Assembly (NCBI GenBank): GCA_028865845.1
Contig: JAGWJK010000163.1
Location: forward strand, 1 to 7,901
From: Rhizobiaceae bacterium
GTDB lineage: Bacteria > Pseudomonadota > Alphaproteobacteria > Rhizobiales > Rhizobiaceae
Direction: 5' to 3'
DNA: 7,901 bases
Numbering within the stretch: position 1 is the first letter of the stretch; each line of letters starts with the position of its first letter. Shown one piece after another: positions 1 through 6,334 of this stretch. The notes below the pieces were generated by a model. The model was not told where the DNA came from, ran no database searches, and worked only from the letters and a program-made list of their open reading frames with translations. The translations under genes were made by a program, and so were the position numbers.

Positions 1-143
1 ACCCGCTTGAAATCCGTAAGGCCGACATTGCCGGCAAGGGCACCTACTACCGCGTTCGTGTGGTTGCAGGCTCCAAGGACGAAGCCGCCGATATCTGCCA
101 GCGTTACCGCGCTGCCGGCGGCACCTGCCTGATCTCGAAATAA
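1..143 (+). CDS. SPOR-domain protein, C-terminal fragment (5' end outside window)
   Basis: Only the last 46 codons are present, read from position 3 to a TAA at 141-143. The visible sequence has the beta-alpha-beta layout of a SPOR domain: a YYRVRVV strand (residues 15-21 of the fragment), a helix with GSKDEAADICQRYRAAG, and a final GGTCLISK strand with the Cys pair often seen in these domains. SPOR domains are known to bind glycan strands stripped of stem peptides at division sites, usually as the periplasmic C-terminus of a membrane-anchored protein. The rest of the protein is outside the window, so its anchor and full function cannot be judged. It lies upstream of nagZ, another peptidoglycan-related gene, but an intrinsic terminator separates them. 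The SPOR identification is fairly sure; no gene name is warranted. Confidence 0.8.
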   Translation, partial: PLEIRKADIAGKGTYYRVRVVAGSKDEAADICQRYRAAGGTCLISK

Positions 144-169
144 GAGATCGAGCGTCCATCATCGCATCG

Positions 170-201
170 AACGGCGGGCTCAGGCTCGCCGTTTCATTTT
201 T
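170..201 (+). terminator. Intrinsic terminator after the SPOR-domain gene
   Basis: A 10-bp stem (AACGGCGGGC at 170-179 with GCTCGCCGTT at 184-193, one G-U wobble) has a TCAG tetraloop and is followed by a T-run at 197-201. It sits 26 bases after the stop codon. This is a textbook Rho-independent terminator shape. It implies that nagZ is expressed at least partly from its own promoter within 202-273, although I see no convincing sigma70 boxes there. Confidence 0.85.
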
Positions 202-263
202 GGCTACCGTCTTTTTTGTGTATCTGGCCTTGGCCTCACTCGCATTTCGCCGGGCCGTCTCTA

Positions 264-285
264 TGATTCGGACATGACCGAATCA
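264..285 (+). promoter_or_regulatory. Inverted repeat enclosing the nagZ start codon
   Basis: TGATTCGG (264-271) and CCGAATCA (278-285) are perfect 8-bp inverted arms around the six-base loop ACATGA, which holds the ATG start (274-276). Each arm also contains a GANTC site (265-269 and 280-284), the recognition sequence of the alphaproteobacterial CcrM methyltransferase. No good Shine-Dalgarno sequence precedes this start. The repeat is directly visible. A role in translation control, in protein binding, or no role at all are all open. Confidence 0.5.
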
Positions 286-1287
286 AAATCCGTGATCCTC
301 GGCTGTAGCGGCCACTCCATCACCCCGGAAGAGCGTTCCTTCTATCAGGCGGAACAGCCCTGGGGTTTCATCCTTTTTGGACGCAACATTTCCGAGCCAG
401 CGCAGATCGCTGACCTCGTCGCTTCGCTGCGCGACAGTGTCGGCCGCAACGTGCCTGTCCTGATCGATCAGGAAGGGGGCAGGGTGCAGCGCATTCGGCC
501 ACCGATCTTGCCGCATTATCCTTCAGGTCAGGCATTGGGCGATGTCTATCGCCGCGATCGTGCACTTGGCCTGCGTGCCGCCTGGCTGATGTCGCGCTTG
601 CATGCGTTCGATCTCCTGAAGTTCGGCATCAACGTCGACTGCCTGCCGGTGCTGGACGTGCCGGTCGAAGGCAGCAGCAACGTGATCGGCAATCGTGCCT
701 ATGGCGGCGATTCGGTCACGGTCACTGAAATGGGCCGTGCCGCCGCCGAGGGGCTGAAGGCCGGCGGGGTGCTCCCGGTCATGAAGCACATGCCGGGCCA
801 CGGCCGCGGCTTTGCCGATTCCCATCACGAACTGCCGGTCGTCACCGTCTCGCGCGCCGAGTTGGAGGCGCATGATTTTCCGCCGTTCATCGCGCTCAAG
901 GACGAACTGATGGCGATGACCTGCCATGTCGTCTTTACCGACATCGATCCGGCCAACCCGGCAACGACGTCGCGCAAGGTCGTAGACGAGATCATCCGCG
1001 GCCATATCGGCTTCGAAGGTCTGCTGCTCTCGGACGATACGTCCATGAATGCTCTTGCCGGCACAATCGGTGAACGCGCGGCGAATATTGTTGCGGGCGG
1101 ATGCGATATTGTGCTGCACTGCAATGGCGTGATGGATGAGATGCAGCAGGTGGTGCGCAATGTGCCGGTGCTGAGCGGCGCGTCGCTTGCGCGCGCGAAG
1201 GCGGTAGAAGCGGCGTTCGGTCATAATGACGGTGCGGACGAGGCGGCGATTCGCGCCGAGTTCGATGCGATATTTGCGGTGGCCTAA
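274..1287 (+). CDS. nagZ: Beta-N-acetylhexosaminidase NagZ (glycoside hydrolase family 3)
   Basis: NagZ is a cytoplasmic GH3 enzyme that removes N-acetylglucosamine from GlcNAc-1,6-anhydroMurNAc (peptides) during peptidoglycan recycling. Elsewhere the anhydro-muropeptide products feed AmpC beta-lactamase signalling. The 337-residue protein is a normal single-domain length. It has the substrate-binding LIDQEGGRVQR segment (residues 63-73), the signature KHMPGHG (171-177) followed by the DSHHELP loop (182-188) with the His used in place of a typical acid/base residue, and SDDTSM (253-258) with the predicted nucleophile Asp254. There is no signal peptide, as expected for a cytosolic enzyme. ATG 274 is the first usable start in the frame; it has no clear Shine-Dalgarno and lies in a hairpin loop. 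The gene ends 22 bases before scpA and probably continues into it as one transcript. Confidence 0.95.
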   Translation: MTESKSVILGCSGHSITPEERSFYQAEQPWGFILFGRNISEPAQIADLVASLRDSVGRNVPVLIDQEGGRVQRIRPPILPHYPSGQALGDVYRRDRALGLRAAWLMSRLHAFDLLKFGINVDCLPVLDVPVEGSSNVIGNRAYGGDSVTVTEMGRAAAEGLKAGGVLPVMKHMPGHGRGFADSHHELPVVTVSRAELEAHDFPPFIALKDELMAMTCHVVFTDIDPANPATTSRKVVDEIIRGHIGFEGLLLSDDTSMNALAGTIGERAANIVAGGCDIVLHCNGVMDEMQQVVRNVPVLSGASLARAKAVEAAFGHNDGADEAAIRAEFDAIFAVA

Positions 1288-1309
1288 CCCAATTCCGGGG
1301 ATCTGACGG

Positions 1310-2155
1310 GTGGACAAGGTAAACAGCACGGAGAAAACTTTGCAGGCGGCAACGCCGATGGACAAGCTTTGGCAGGATGGAACTGCCGAGCGCGGCATGC
1401 ATGAGCCGGCTCTGGTCATCGATATCGCCGGCTTCGAAGGCCCGCTCGATTTGTTGCTGCATCTGGCCCGCACGCAGAAGGTCGATCTTTCCCGCATCTC
1501 GGTCCTGGCGCTTGCCGAGCAATATCTGCTGTTCATCGAGCAGGCGCGCCGCATCCGGATCGAGCTTGCCGCCGATTACCTTGTCATGGCCGCTTGGCTC
1601 GCCTATCTGAAATCGAAGCTGCTCATTCCGCAGCAGAGCAAGGAAGACGGTCCGACCGGCGAGGAGATGGCCGCGACGCTGGCCTTCCGCCTCAAGCGCC
1701 TCGAGGCCATGCGCGACGCGGCAACAAATCTCGTCAATCGCAATCGTCTCGGCCGTGAGGTCTTCGCCAGAGGTGCGCCGGAGCACATTCCAGACCGGAG
1801 ACAATCGGCTTATGACGCCAGCCTCTACGATCTGCTCACCGCTTATGCCAGCCTGCGCCAGCGTCAGGCGGTGACGCAGGTGACGATCGAGCGCCGCCGT
1901 GTCTGGTCGCTCGTCGATGCCCGCAAGCTGTTGACGGCAATGATAGGCGAGATCACCGATTGGACCGCCTTGGAGCATTATCTCCTGCGCTACATGACCA
2001 GCCAGAGCGAACGCGTTACCGCCATTGCCAGCGCTTTTGCGGCGTCGCTGGAACTGGTGCGCGAAGGCCAGCTCGAAATCCGCCAGGAGGGCGCGTTCCA
2101 ACCGCTGTTCATGCGGCGTGGTCCCAAGCATTCGTCGCTCGAGGCGGCGGAATGA
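1310..2155 (+). CDS. scpA: Segregation and condensation protein A (ScpA, kleisin)
   Basis: ScpA is the kleisin that bridges the SMC heads and, with ScpB, forms the bacterial condensin that organises and segregates the chromosome. The diagnostic N-terminal block is present: FEGPLDLLLHLARTQKVDLS (residues 42-61), then AEQYLLFIEQ (69-78), then ELAADYLVMAAWLAYLKSKL (85-104). A charged linker follows. The C-terminal winged-helix-like block contains ERVTAIASAFAASLELVREG (234-253), which pairs with the SMC head. At 281 residues it is within the family range. The start is uncertain: GTG 1310 has GGGG nine bases upstream, while in-frame ATG 1358 has AGGCGG eight bases upstream and would remove 16 residues. 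Homology proper begins about residue 33, so both are possible. The stop overlaps a purine-rich Shine-Dalgarno for scpB. Confidence 0.93.
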   Translation: MDKVNSTEKTLQAATPMDKLWQDGTAERGMHEPALVIDIAGFEGPLDLLLHLARTQKVDLSRISVLALAEQYLLFIEQARRIRIELAADYLVMAAWLAYLKSKLLIPQQSKEDGPTGEEMAATLAFRLKRLEAMRDAATNLVNRNRLGREVFARGAPEHIPDRRQSAYDASLYDLLTAYASLRQRQAVTQVTIERRRVWSLVDARKLLTAMIGEITDWTALEHYLLRYMTSQSERVTAIASAFAASLELVREGQLEIRQEGAFQPLFMRRGPKHSSLEAAE

Positions 2156-2168
2156 GGGAGGAGGGCGC

Positions 2169-2894
2169 GTGATCCGCCCCGACGACGACCAGCATCCGGA
2201 CGACGGTCAGGAGGCGCCGGCAATGCCCGCAGATGATTCGCGTGTTGTCCGCGAGGCAGAGCGTATAGCGGAAGCGCTGGTGTTCGCCTCCGCGCAGCCG
2301 GTCTCCGAAGGCTTCATCGCCGATCGCATTCCGCGCGGCGTCGATGTCCGTTCGATCATGCAAAGCCTGAAGGCCGATTACGCGATGCGCGGCGTCAATC
2401 TGGTCCAGGTCGACGATGCCTGGGCCTTCCGAACTGCCGCCGATCTTTCCTTCGTCATTCGCCGCGACGATAGCGAGGTCCGCAAATTGTCGCGCGCGGC
2501 CCTCGAAGTGTTGGCGATCATTACCTATCACCAGCCGGTTACGCGCGCGGAGATCGAGGACATCCGAGGCGTCCAGACATCGAAGGGCACGCTCGATGTA
2601 TTGATGGAGGCGGGTTGGGTTCGCTTCCGCGGCCGCCGGCGCACGCCCGGGCGTCCGGTCACGCTCGGCACGACGAGGGATTTCCTCGACCATTTCGGTC
2701 TGGAGGAAATCCGCGATCTTCCGGGCCTGGAGGAATTGAAGGGCGCCGGATTGCTGTCGGGGCGCATTCCGGCCAATTTCAACATGCCGTCGCCGCTGAT
2801 GAGCGACGAACTGACCGAGGACGAAGATCCGATCACGCAACTGGATCTGGAGGAACTCGGCTTGCTGCCACCGGGCGGCCGATCGGACGATTGA
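2169..2894 (+). CDS. scpB: Segregation and condensation protein B (ScpB)
   Basis: ScpB is a dimeric tandem winged-helix protein that stabilises ScpA within the SMC-ScpAB condensin. Recognition rests on EAERIAEALVFASAQPVSE (residues 29-47), LSRAALEVLAIITYHQPVTR (107-126), EIEDIRGVQTSKGTLDVL (128-145), and the RRTPGRPVTLGTT turn (157-169). The C-terminus is acidic, with a DELTEDEDP stretch. GTG 2169 follows AGGGAGG with about seven bases of spacing and gives 241 residues, 13 bases after the scpA stop. In-frame ATG 2223 also has a perfect AGGAGG eight bases upstream and would give 223 residues, losing only a poorly conserved acidic leader. Longer upstream readings run through scpA and are rejected. 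Translational coupling with scpA is likely. Confidence 0.93.
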   Translation: MIRPDDDQHPDDGQEAPAMPADDSRVVREAERIAEALVFASAQPVSEGFIADRIPRGVDVRSIMQSLKADYAMRGVNLVQVDDAWAFRTAADLSFVIRRDDSEVRKLSRAALEVLAIITYHQPVTRAEIEDIRGVQTSKGTLDVLMEAGWVRFRGRRRTPGRPVTLGTTRDFLDHFGLEEIRDLPGLEELKGAGLLSGRIPANFNMPSPLMSDELTEDEDPITQLDLEELGLLPPGGRSDD

Positions 2895-2905
2895 GCCGAA
2901 AAAGT

Positions 2906-2961
2906 GGCCGCATCCCTGTTGATCGCTGCATTTGCGGCCGATAAAGCTTTTTCCAAAGCTT
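2906..2961 (+). repeat. Two adjacent inverted repeats after scpB, possible weak terminator
   Basis: GGCCGCA (2906-2912) and TGCGGCC (2933-2939) form a 7-bp perfect inverted repeat with a 20-base loop, starting 12 bases after the scpB stop. AAGCTTT (2944-2950) and AAAGCTT (2955-2961) form a second one with a TTCC loop. The only T-run, 2948-2952, lies inside the second repeat. Together they could weaken read-through or protect the scpB mRNA end, but neither is a classical terminator. Confidence 0.35.
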
Positions 2962-2966
2962 CACCG

Positions 2967-2995
2967 TTAAGTCTCGGTTTGGCCATTAGTATAAA
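2967..2995 (+). promoter_or_regulatory. Candidate sigma70-type promoter for tatABC
   Basis: TTAAGT (2967-2972) and TATAAA (2990-2995) are separated by exactly 17 bases, in the most AT-rich part of the window (about 2988-3012). The gap before tatA (253 bases) is the longest in the window and lies between unrelated genes, so a promoter is expected here. The -35 match is poor. If this promoter is used, transcription would start near 3001-3003 and the tatA leader would be about 145 bases long, with a potential stem TGCGG (3064-3068)/CCGCA (3101-3105) around an inner TGTTT (3087-3091)/AAACA (3095-3099) hairpin. This is a prediction from base composition and spacing only. Confidence 0.35.
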
Positions 2996-3147
2996 ATAAT
3001 ATGGTAATTATTCTCTCGGGTTGGAGACGTCTGGCGACGATATCGGCGCTGTTCTTGGTGATATGCGGCGATGCAGTCCATTTTGGTGTTTGAAAAACAT
3101 CCGCAAACGTCTTACATCGAGAAGACATAAAAATGGGAGTTATGGCA

Positions 3148-3357
3148 ATGGGTTCTCTAAGCATATGGCACTGGCTGATTGTCCTCGCCATCGCGCTGTT
3201 GTTGTTCGGTCGTGGGAAGATCCCGGAGCTGATGGGTGACGTCGCCAAGGGCATCAAGAGCTTCAAGAAGGGCATGAACGACGATGAGGATACTACGCCG
3301 CCTGCACAGGCTGGCGCCTCTCGCACTGTCGAACATAAGGCCGACGAAACGAAATAA
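3148..3357 (+). CDS. tatA: Sec-independent protein translocase subunit TatA
   Basis: TatA is the small inner-membrane subunit that is recruited to the TatBC-substrate complex and forms the passage for folded proteins with twin-arginine signals. The 69-residue protein starts MGSLSIWHW, has one membrane helix (about residues 6-20), the hallmark FG hinge (Phe20-Gly21), and an amphipathic helix [20 protein letters not shown] (23-42), followed by an acidic, disordered tail. ATG 3148 is chosen because GGGAG (3135-3139) is eight bases upstream and rhizobial TatA proteins, as I recall them, begin MGS. In-frame ATGs at 3133 and 3142 would add five or two residues with a weaker ribosome site. tatB starts 55 bases downstream, so the tat genes form one operon. 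Confidence 0.95.
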   Translation: MGSLSIWHWLIVLAIALLLFGRGKIPELMGDVAKGIKSFKKGMNDDEDTTPPAQAGASRTVEHKADETK

Positions 3358-3412
3358 TGATGTCGGGCGTGTCAGGGGCTGAGAAGCTTGCTGTCCACCC
3401 AGGAGCCTTTCC

Positions 3413-4111
3413 ATGTTCGACGTAGGCTGGTCCGAACTGCTGGTTATTGCCGTCGTGGCGCTGGTCGTCATCGGGCCGAAGGAATTGCCTTCGACGCTGC
3501 GCACCATTGGCAAAATGACCGCACGGGCCCGTAAGATGGCGGGCGAATTTCGCTCGCAGTTTGACGAGGCCATGCGCGAGGCCGATCTGGACGATGTGCG
3601 CCAGACGATTTCTGATGCGCAGAAGCTCAACCCCGTCAATTCGTTGCGGGAAGCCATGAACCCGCTGCGGCAGATGGGCAACGATATCAAGGCCGATCTG
3701 CAGCGCAGTGCAACGGTCGAAAAGCCTGCGGTCGCGACATCGACGCCAGCGGTACCAGTTTCGGATCCCTCCATGGGATTGCCTGAAACATCGCCGATCG
3801 TCTCCCCGGCCAGCGATATCGTTCCGCAGGTTGCCGAACCGGCTCCGGTGATTTCCTCGCCGCCGGTTATGACACCGCTGCCTGTAGCTGCAGCCGAAGC
3901 GGCGCCGGCGAAGCCTAAGGCTGTTCGCAAGCCGCGGGTCAAGGCGGACGAAGTAGCGGCGGCGGCCGTCAATACGTCGGTTGTTGCCGAAAAGCCGAAG
4001 CGGGCGCCGCGAAAGACAGCTGCTGTTGCCGCTGCCGCCGATGCTCCAGCCGCAGCCCCGAAGAAGCGGGCGCCGGCGAAGAAGCCAGCCATTAAGAAGG
4101 ACGAGGCATGA
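3413..4111 (+). CDS. tatB: Sec-independent protein translocase subunit TatB
   Basis: TatB forms the twin-arginine signal receptor with TatC in the inner membrane. The N-terminus MFDVGWSELLVIAVVALVVI has the conserved Glu8 in the membrane helix, followed by the GP hinge (Gly21-Pro22) and the KELPSTLRTIGK amphipathic helix (23-34), which separates TatB from TatA. A charged helical region runs to about residue 100. The remaining 130 residues are low-complexity: a Pro/Val/Ser-rich part, then an Ala/Pro/Lys-rich end with KPKRAPRKTAA and PKKRAPAKKPAIKK. At 232 residues it is longer than the E. coli protein, mainly through this tail. The start has AGGAG (3401-3405) seven bases upstream. Its TGA overlaps the tatC ATG by four bases, suggesting translational coupling. 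Confidence 0.95.
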   Translation: MFDVGWSELLVIAVVALVVIGPKELPSTLRTIGKMTARARKMAGEFRSQFDEAMREADLDDVRQTISDAQKLNPVNSLREAMNPLRQMGNDIKADLQRSATVEKPAVATSTPAVPVSDPSMGLPETSPIVSPASDIVPQVAEPAPVISSPPVMTPLPVAAAEAAPAKPKAVRKPRVKADEVAAAAVNTSVVAEKPKRAPRKTAAVAAAADAPAAAPKKRAPAKKPAIKKDEA

Positions 4112-4935
4112 CGGGTGATATCGACGATAAGCCGCAGCCGCTTATCGAACACCTCATGGAATTGCGGACGCGGCTGATCTGGTCGCTGGTGGCGTTCTTC
4201 ATCGCTTTCGTCGGCTGTTTCGCCGTTGCCAAGCATCTCTTCAACTATCTGGTCTATCCGTACAAATGGGCCGTCGGCTGGGCGCATCTCGATATCGCCA
4301 AGGCTGAACTGATCTATACCGCGCCGCAGGAGTTCTTCTTCACCCAGGTGAAGGTGGCCATGTTCGGCGCGCTGGTCATCGCTTTCCCGATCATCGCGGC
4401 CCAGGTCTACAAGTTCGTGGCTCCCGGGCTCTACAAGAACGAGCGTGGCGCCTTCCTGCCGTTCCTGATTGCATCTCCGATATTGTTCCTCCTGGGCGCA
4501 GCACTGGTTTATTTCTTCTTCGCCCCCATGGTGATGTGGTTCTTCCTGAAGATGCAGCAGGTGCCGGCCGACGGCCAAGTCGGAATTGCGCTGCTGCCGA
4601 AGGTCTCGGAATATCTGAGCCTTATCATGACACTCGTCTTTTCCTTCGGCCTTGTCTTTCAGCTGCCGGTCATCACAACGCTACTCGCGCGCGTCGGCCT
4701 GCTCACGTCGGCGTGGCTGGCGCAGAAGCGCAAGTTCGCGATTGTCTTCGCTTTCATCGTAGCCGCCGTGCTGACGCCGCCGGACCCGATGTCCCAGATC
4801 GGCCTTGCACTGCCGACGATCCTTCTCTACGAGATTTCCATTCATGCGGCGCGACTCGTGGAGCGCCAGCGTGCCCGGCAAGCACTCGAGGAGAACGGCG
4901 GGTCTTCGGATATTGCCCCGACGGATAACGTCTAA
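4108..4935 (+). CDS. tatC: Sec-independent protein translocase subunit TatC
   Basis: TatC is the polytopic core of the Tat receptor and reads the twin-arginine motif on its cytoplasmic face. The 275-residue protein has the N-terminal signature [13 protein letters not shown] (11-23) with Glu18 and Arg20, the cytoplasmic-loop motif [10 protein letters not shown] (104-113) with Glu112 matching the E. coli Glu103 position, and LTPPDPMSQ (222-230) before the last helix. About six hydrophobic segments are visible, near 24-42, 84-100, 115-140, 170-192, 208-223 and 229-248. The usual Glu of the fourth helix, in FGxxFExP, is Gln185 here (FQLP). ATG 4108 overlaps the tatB stop and has AGGACGAGG just upstream. 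The gene closes the tat operon. Confidence 0.96.
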   Translation: MTGDIDDKPQPLIEHLMELRTRLIWSLVAFFIAFVGCFAVAKHLFNYLVYPYKWAVGWAHLDIAKAELIYTAPQEFFFTQVKVAMFGALVIAFPIIAAQVYKFVAPGLYKNERGAFLPFLIASPILFLLGAALVYFFFAPMVMWFFLKMQQVPADGQVGIALLPKVSEYLSLIMTLVFSFGLVFQLPVITTLLARVGLLTSAWLAQKRKFAIVFAFIVAAVLTPPDPMSQIGLALPTILLYEISIHAARLVERQRARQALEENGGSSDIAPTDNV

Positions 4936-4978
4936 GCAGCAGATCCAGATCGCCATCCACAAGGTTTGCCGGTTCGAT

Positions 4979-5002
4979 CTCCGACCGAAAATTCGGTCGG
5001 AG
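4979..5002 (+). terminator. Perfect hairpin between tatC and serS, possible tat terminator
   Basis: CTCCGACCGAA (4979-4989) and TTCGGTCGGAG (4992-5002) are perfect 11-bp inverted arms; in RNA this would form a 10-bp stem with an AAAT loop. It begins 44 bases after the tatC stop and ends 31 bases before the serS ATG. The following CTATTTCTG is only moderately T-rich, so termination may be partial, and there is little room for a serS promoter after it. It could instead stabilise the tat mRNA end or mark a processing site. Confidence 0.5.
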
Positions 5003-5033
5003 CTATTTCTGTGTGCAACGACCTGGAACGACG

Positions 5034-6317
5034 ATGCTTGATATCAGATGGATTCGTGAGAATGCCGAGGCTTTGGATGCAGCGCTGGCTAAGCGCGGTG
5101 CAGAGCCTCTGTCGCAAAGCCTCATCGCGCTCGATGAGAAGCGCCGCTCCGTCGTCCAGTCCGTCCAGGATATGCAATCCCGCCGCAACGCCGCGTCCAA
5201 GGAAATCGGCGCGGCCATGGCGCAGAAGAACAGCGAACTTGCTGAAAAGCTGAAGGCTGAAGTCGCCGACATCAAGGTGTCGCTGCCGTCTGCCGAAGAG
5301 CAGGAACGCGCGCTGACGGCCGAGCTCAACGACGCGCTGTCGCGCATCCCGAACATTCCGCTCGACGATGTGCCGGTTGGCAAGGACGAGCACGACAACG
5401 TCGTCAAGCATGCCTGGGGTGCCAAGCCGACCTGGAACCACAAGCCGCAGGAGCACTACGAGATCGGCGAAGCGCTCGGCTATATGGATTTCGAACGCGC
5501 CACAAAGCTTTCCGGTTCGCGCTTCACCGTGCTCACCTCGCAGCTGGCGCGTCTTGAACGGGCGCTTGGCCAGTTCATGCTCGACCTGCATACCGGCGAG
5601 CACGGCTATACCGAAGTTAGCTCGCCGCTGATGGTGCGTGACGAAGCGATGTTCGGCACCGGCCAACTGCCGAAGTTTGCGGAAGACCTGTTCAGGACCA
5701 CCGATGGCCGCTGGCTGATCCCGACTGCCGAAGTGACGTTGACCAATCTGGTTTCCGGCGAAATTCTCGACCAGGAAAAGCTTCCGTTGCGCTTCACGGC
5801 GCTTACCCCGTCCTTCCGTTCGGAAGCGGGTTCTGCCGGCCGCGATACGCGCGGCATGCTGCGCCAGCATCAGTTCTGGAAATGCGAGTTGGTATCCATC
5901 ACCGATGCCGAAAGCTCGATCGCCGAACATGAGCGCATGACGGCCTGTGCCGAGGAAGTGCTGAAGCGGCTCGGCCTGCATTATCGCGTTATGACGCTCT
6001 CGACTGGCGACATGGGCTTTGGTGCCCGCAAGACCTACGATCTGGAGGTCTGGCTGCCCGGGCAGGATACCTATCGTGAAATCTCGTCCTGCTCCGTCTG
6101 TGGCGATTTCCAGGCCCGGCGGATGAATGCGCGCTACCGCGGCAAGGACGACAAGGCAACGAAGTTCGTCCACACGCTGAACGGCTCCGGTACGGCCGTC
6201 GGGCGCTGCCTGATCGCCGTTCTCGAGAATTATCTCAATGACGATGGTTCGGTGACTGTTCCGGACGTACTGCTGCCATATATGGGTGGTCTGAAGAGGA
6301 TAGAGCGGGCAGCATAA
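5034..6317 (+). CDS. serS: Serine--tRNA ligase (SerRS)
   Basis: SerRS is the cytoplasmic class II synthetase that activates serine with ATP and charges tRNA-Ser. The protein has the typical [10 protein letters not shown] start and an N-terminal coiled-coil arm (about residues 30-105) that grips the long variable arm of tRNA-Ser. In the catalytic domain are the serine-binding TAE (231-233), motif 2 at [20 protein letters not shown] (261-280) with its FWKCE end, the [16 protein letters not shown] segment (348-363), and motif 3 at [17 protein letters not shown] (383-399). Length is 427 residues, normal for the family. ATG 5034 is preferred over an in-frame GTG at 5013, because MLDI is the family start; the ribosome site (GGA at 5025-5027) is weak. 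surE follows after 17 bases. Confidence 0.96.
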   Translation: MLDIRWIRENAEALDAALAKRGAEPLSQSLIALDEKRRSVVQSVQDMQSRRNAASKEIGAAMAQKNSELAEKLKAEVADIKVSLPSAEEQERALTAELNDALSRIPNIPLDDVPVGKDEHDNVVKHAWGAKPTWNHKPQEHYEIGEALGYMDFERATKLSGSRFTVLTSQLARLERALGQFMLDLHTGEHGYTEVSSPLMVRDEAMFGTGQLPKFAEDLFRTTDGRWLIPTAEVTLTNLVSGEILDQEKLPLRFTALTPSFRSEAGSAGRDTRGMLRQHQFWKCELVSITDAESSIAEHERMTACAEEVLKRLGLHYRVMTLSTGDMGFGARKTYDLEVWLPGQDTYREISSCSVCGDFQARRMNARYRGKDDKATKFVHTLNGSGTAVGRCLIAVLENYLNDDGSVTVPDVLLPYMGGLKRIERAA

Positions 6318-6334
6318 TCGGAAGCGGTGGGGCG

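Noticed and set aside
2025..2168. scpB reading extended upstream into scpA
   Set aside because: The added sequence is an out-of-frame, Arg/Ser-rich shadow of scpA; good ribosome sites occur at 2169 and 2223.
3052..3072. Lipoprotein signal (lipobox) in the 30-codon ORF before tatA
   Set aside because: The residues before Cys are Leu-Val-Ile, and a lipobox needs Gly, Ala or Ser directly before the Cys.
3133..3147. Upstream ATG starts for tatA at 3133 and 3142
   Set aside because: GGGAG is ideally spaced for ATG 3148, and the MGS start fits rhizobial TatA proteins as I recall them; the added residues MGVMA are not family-like.
3021..3239. Open frame starting with TTG in the tatA leader and running through tatA in another frame
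   Set aside because: It overlaps the conserved tatA coding region out of frame, has no recognisable motif, and has no convincing ribosome site.
3358..3412. Terminator or promoter between tatA and tatB
   Set aside because: No hairpin with a T-run and no spaced promoter boxes are visible; the 55-base gap is best read as an internal operon spacer.
5013..5033. GTG start for serS adding seven residues
   Set aside because: The family begins at MLDI, and the extra residues have no ribosome site of their own that is better than the one for ATG 5034.
4932..6173. Long open frame on the minus strand opposite serS (similar ones lie at 523-1554, 992-2131 and 3157-4578)
   Set aside because: They lie antisense to clearly conserved genes, have Arg/His/Ala-rich composition with no recognisable domain, and are expected by-products of high-GC codon use.
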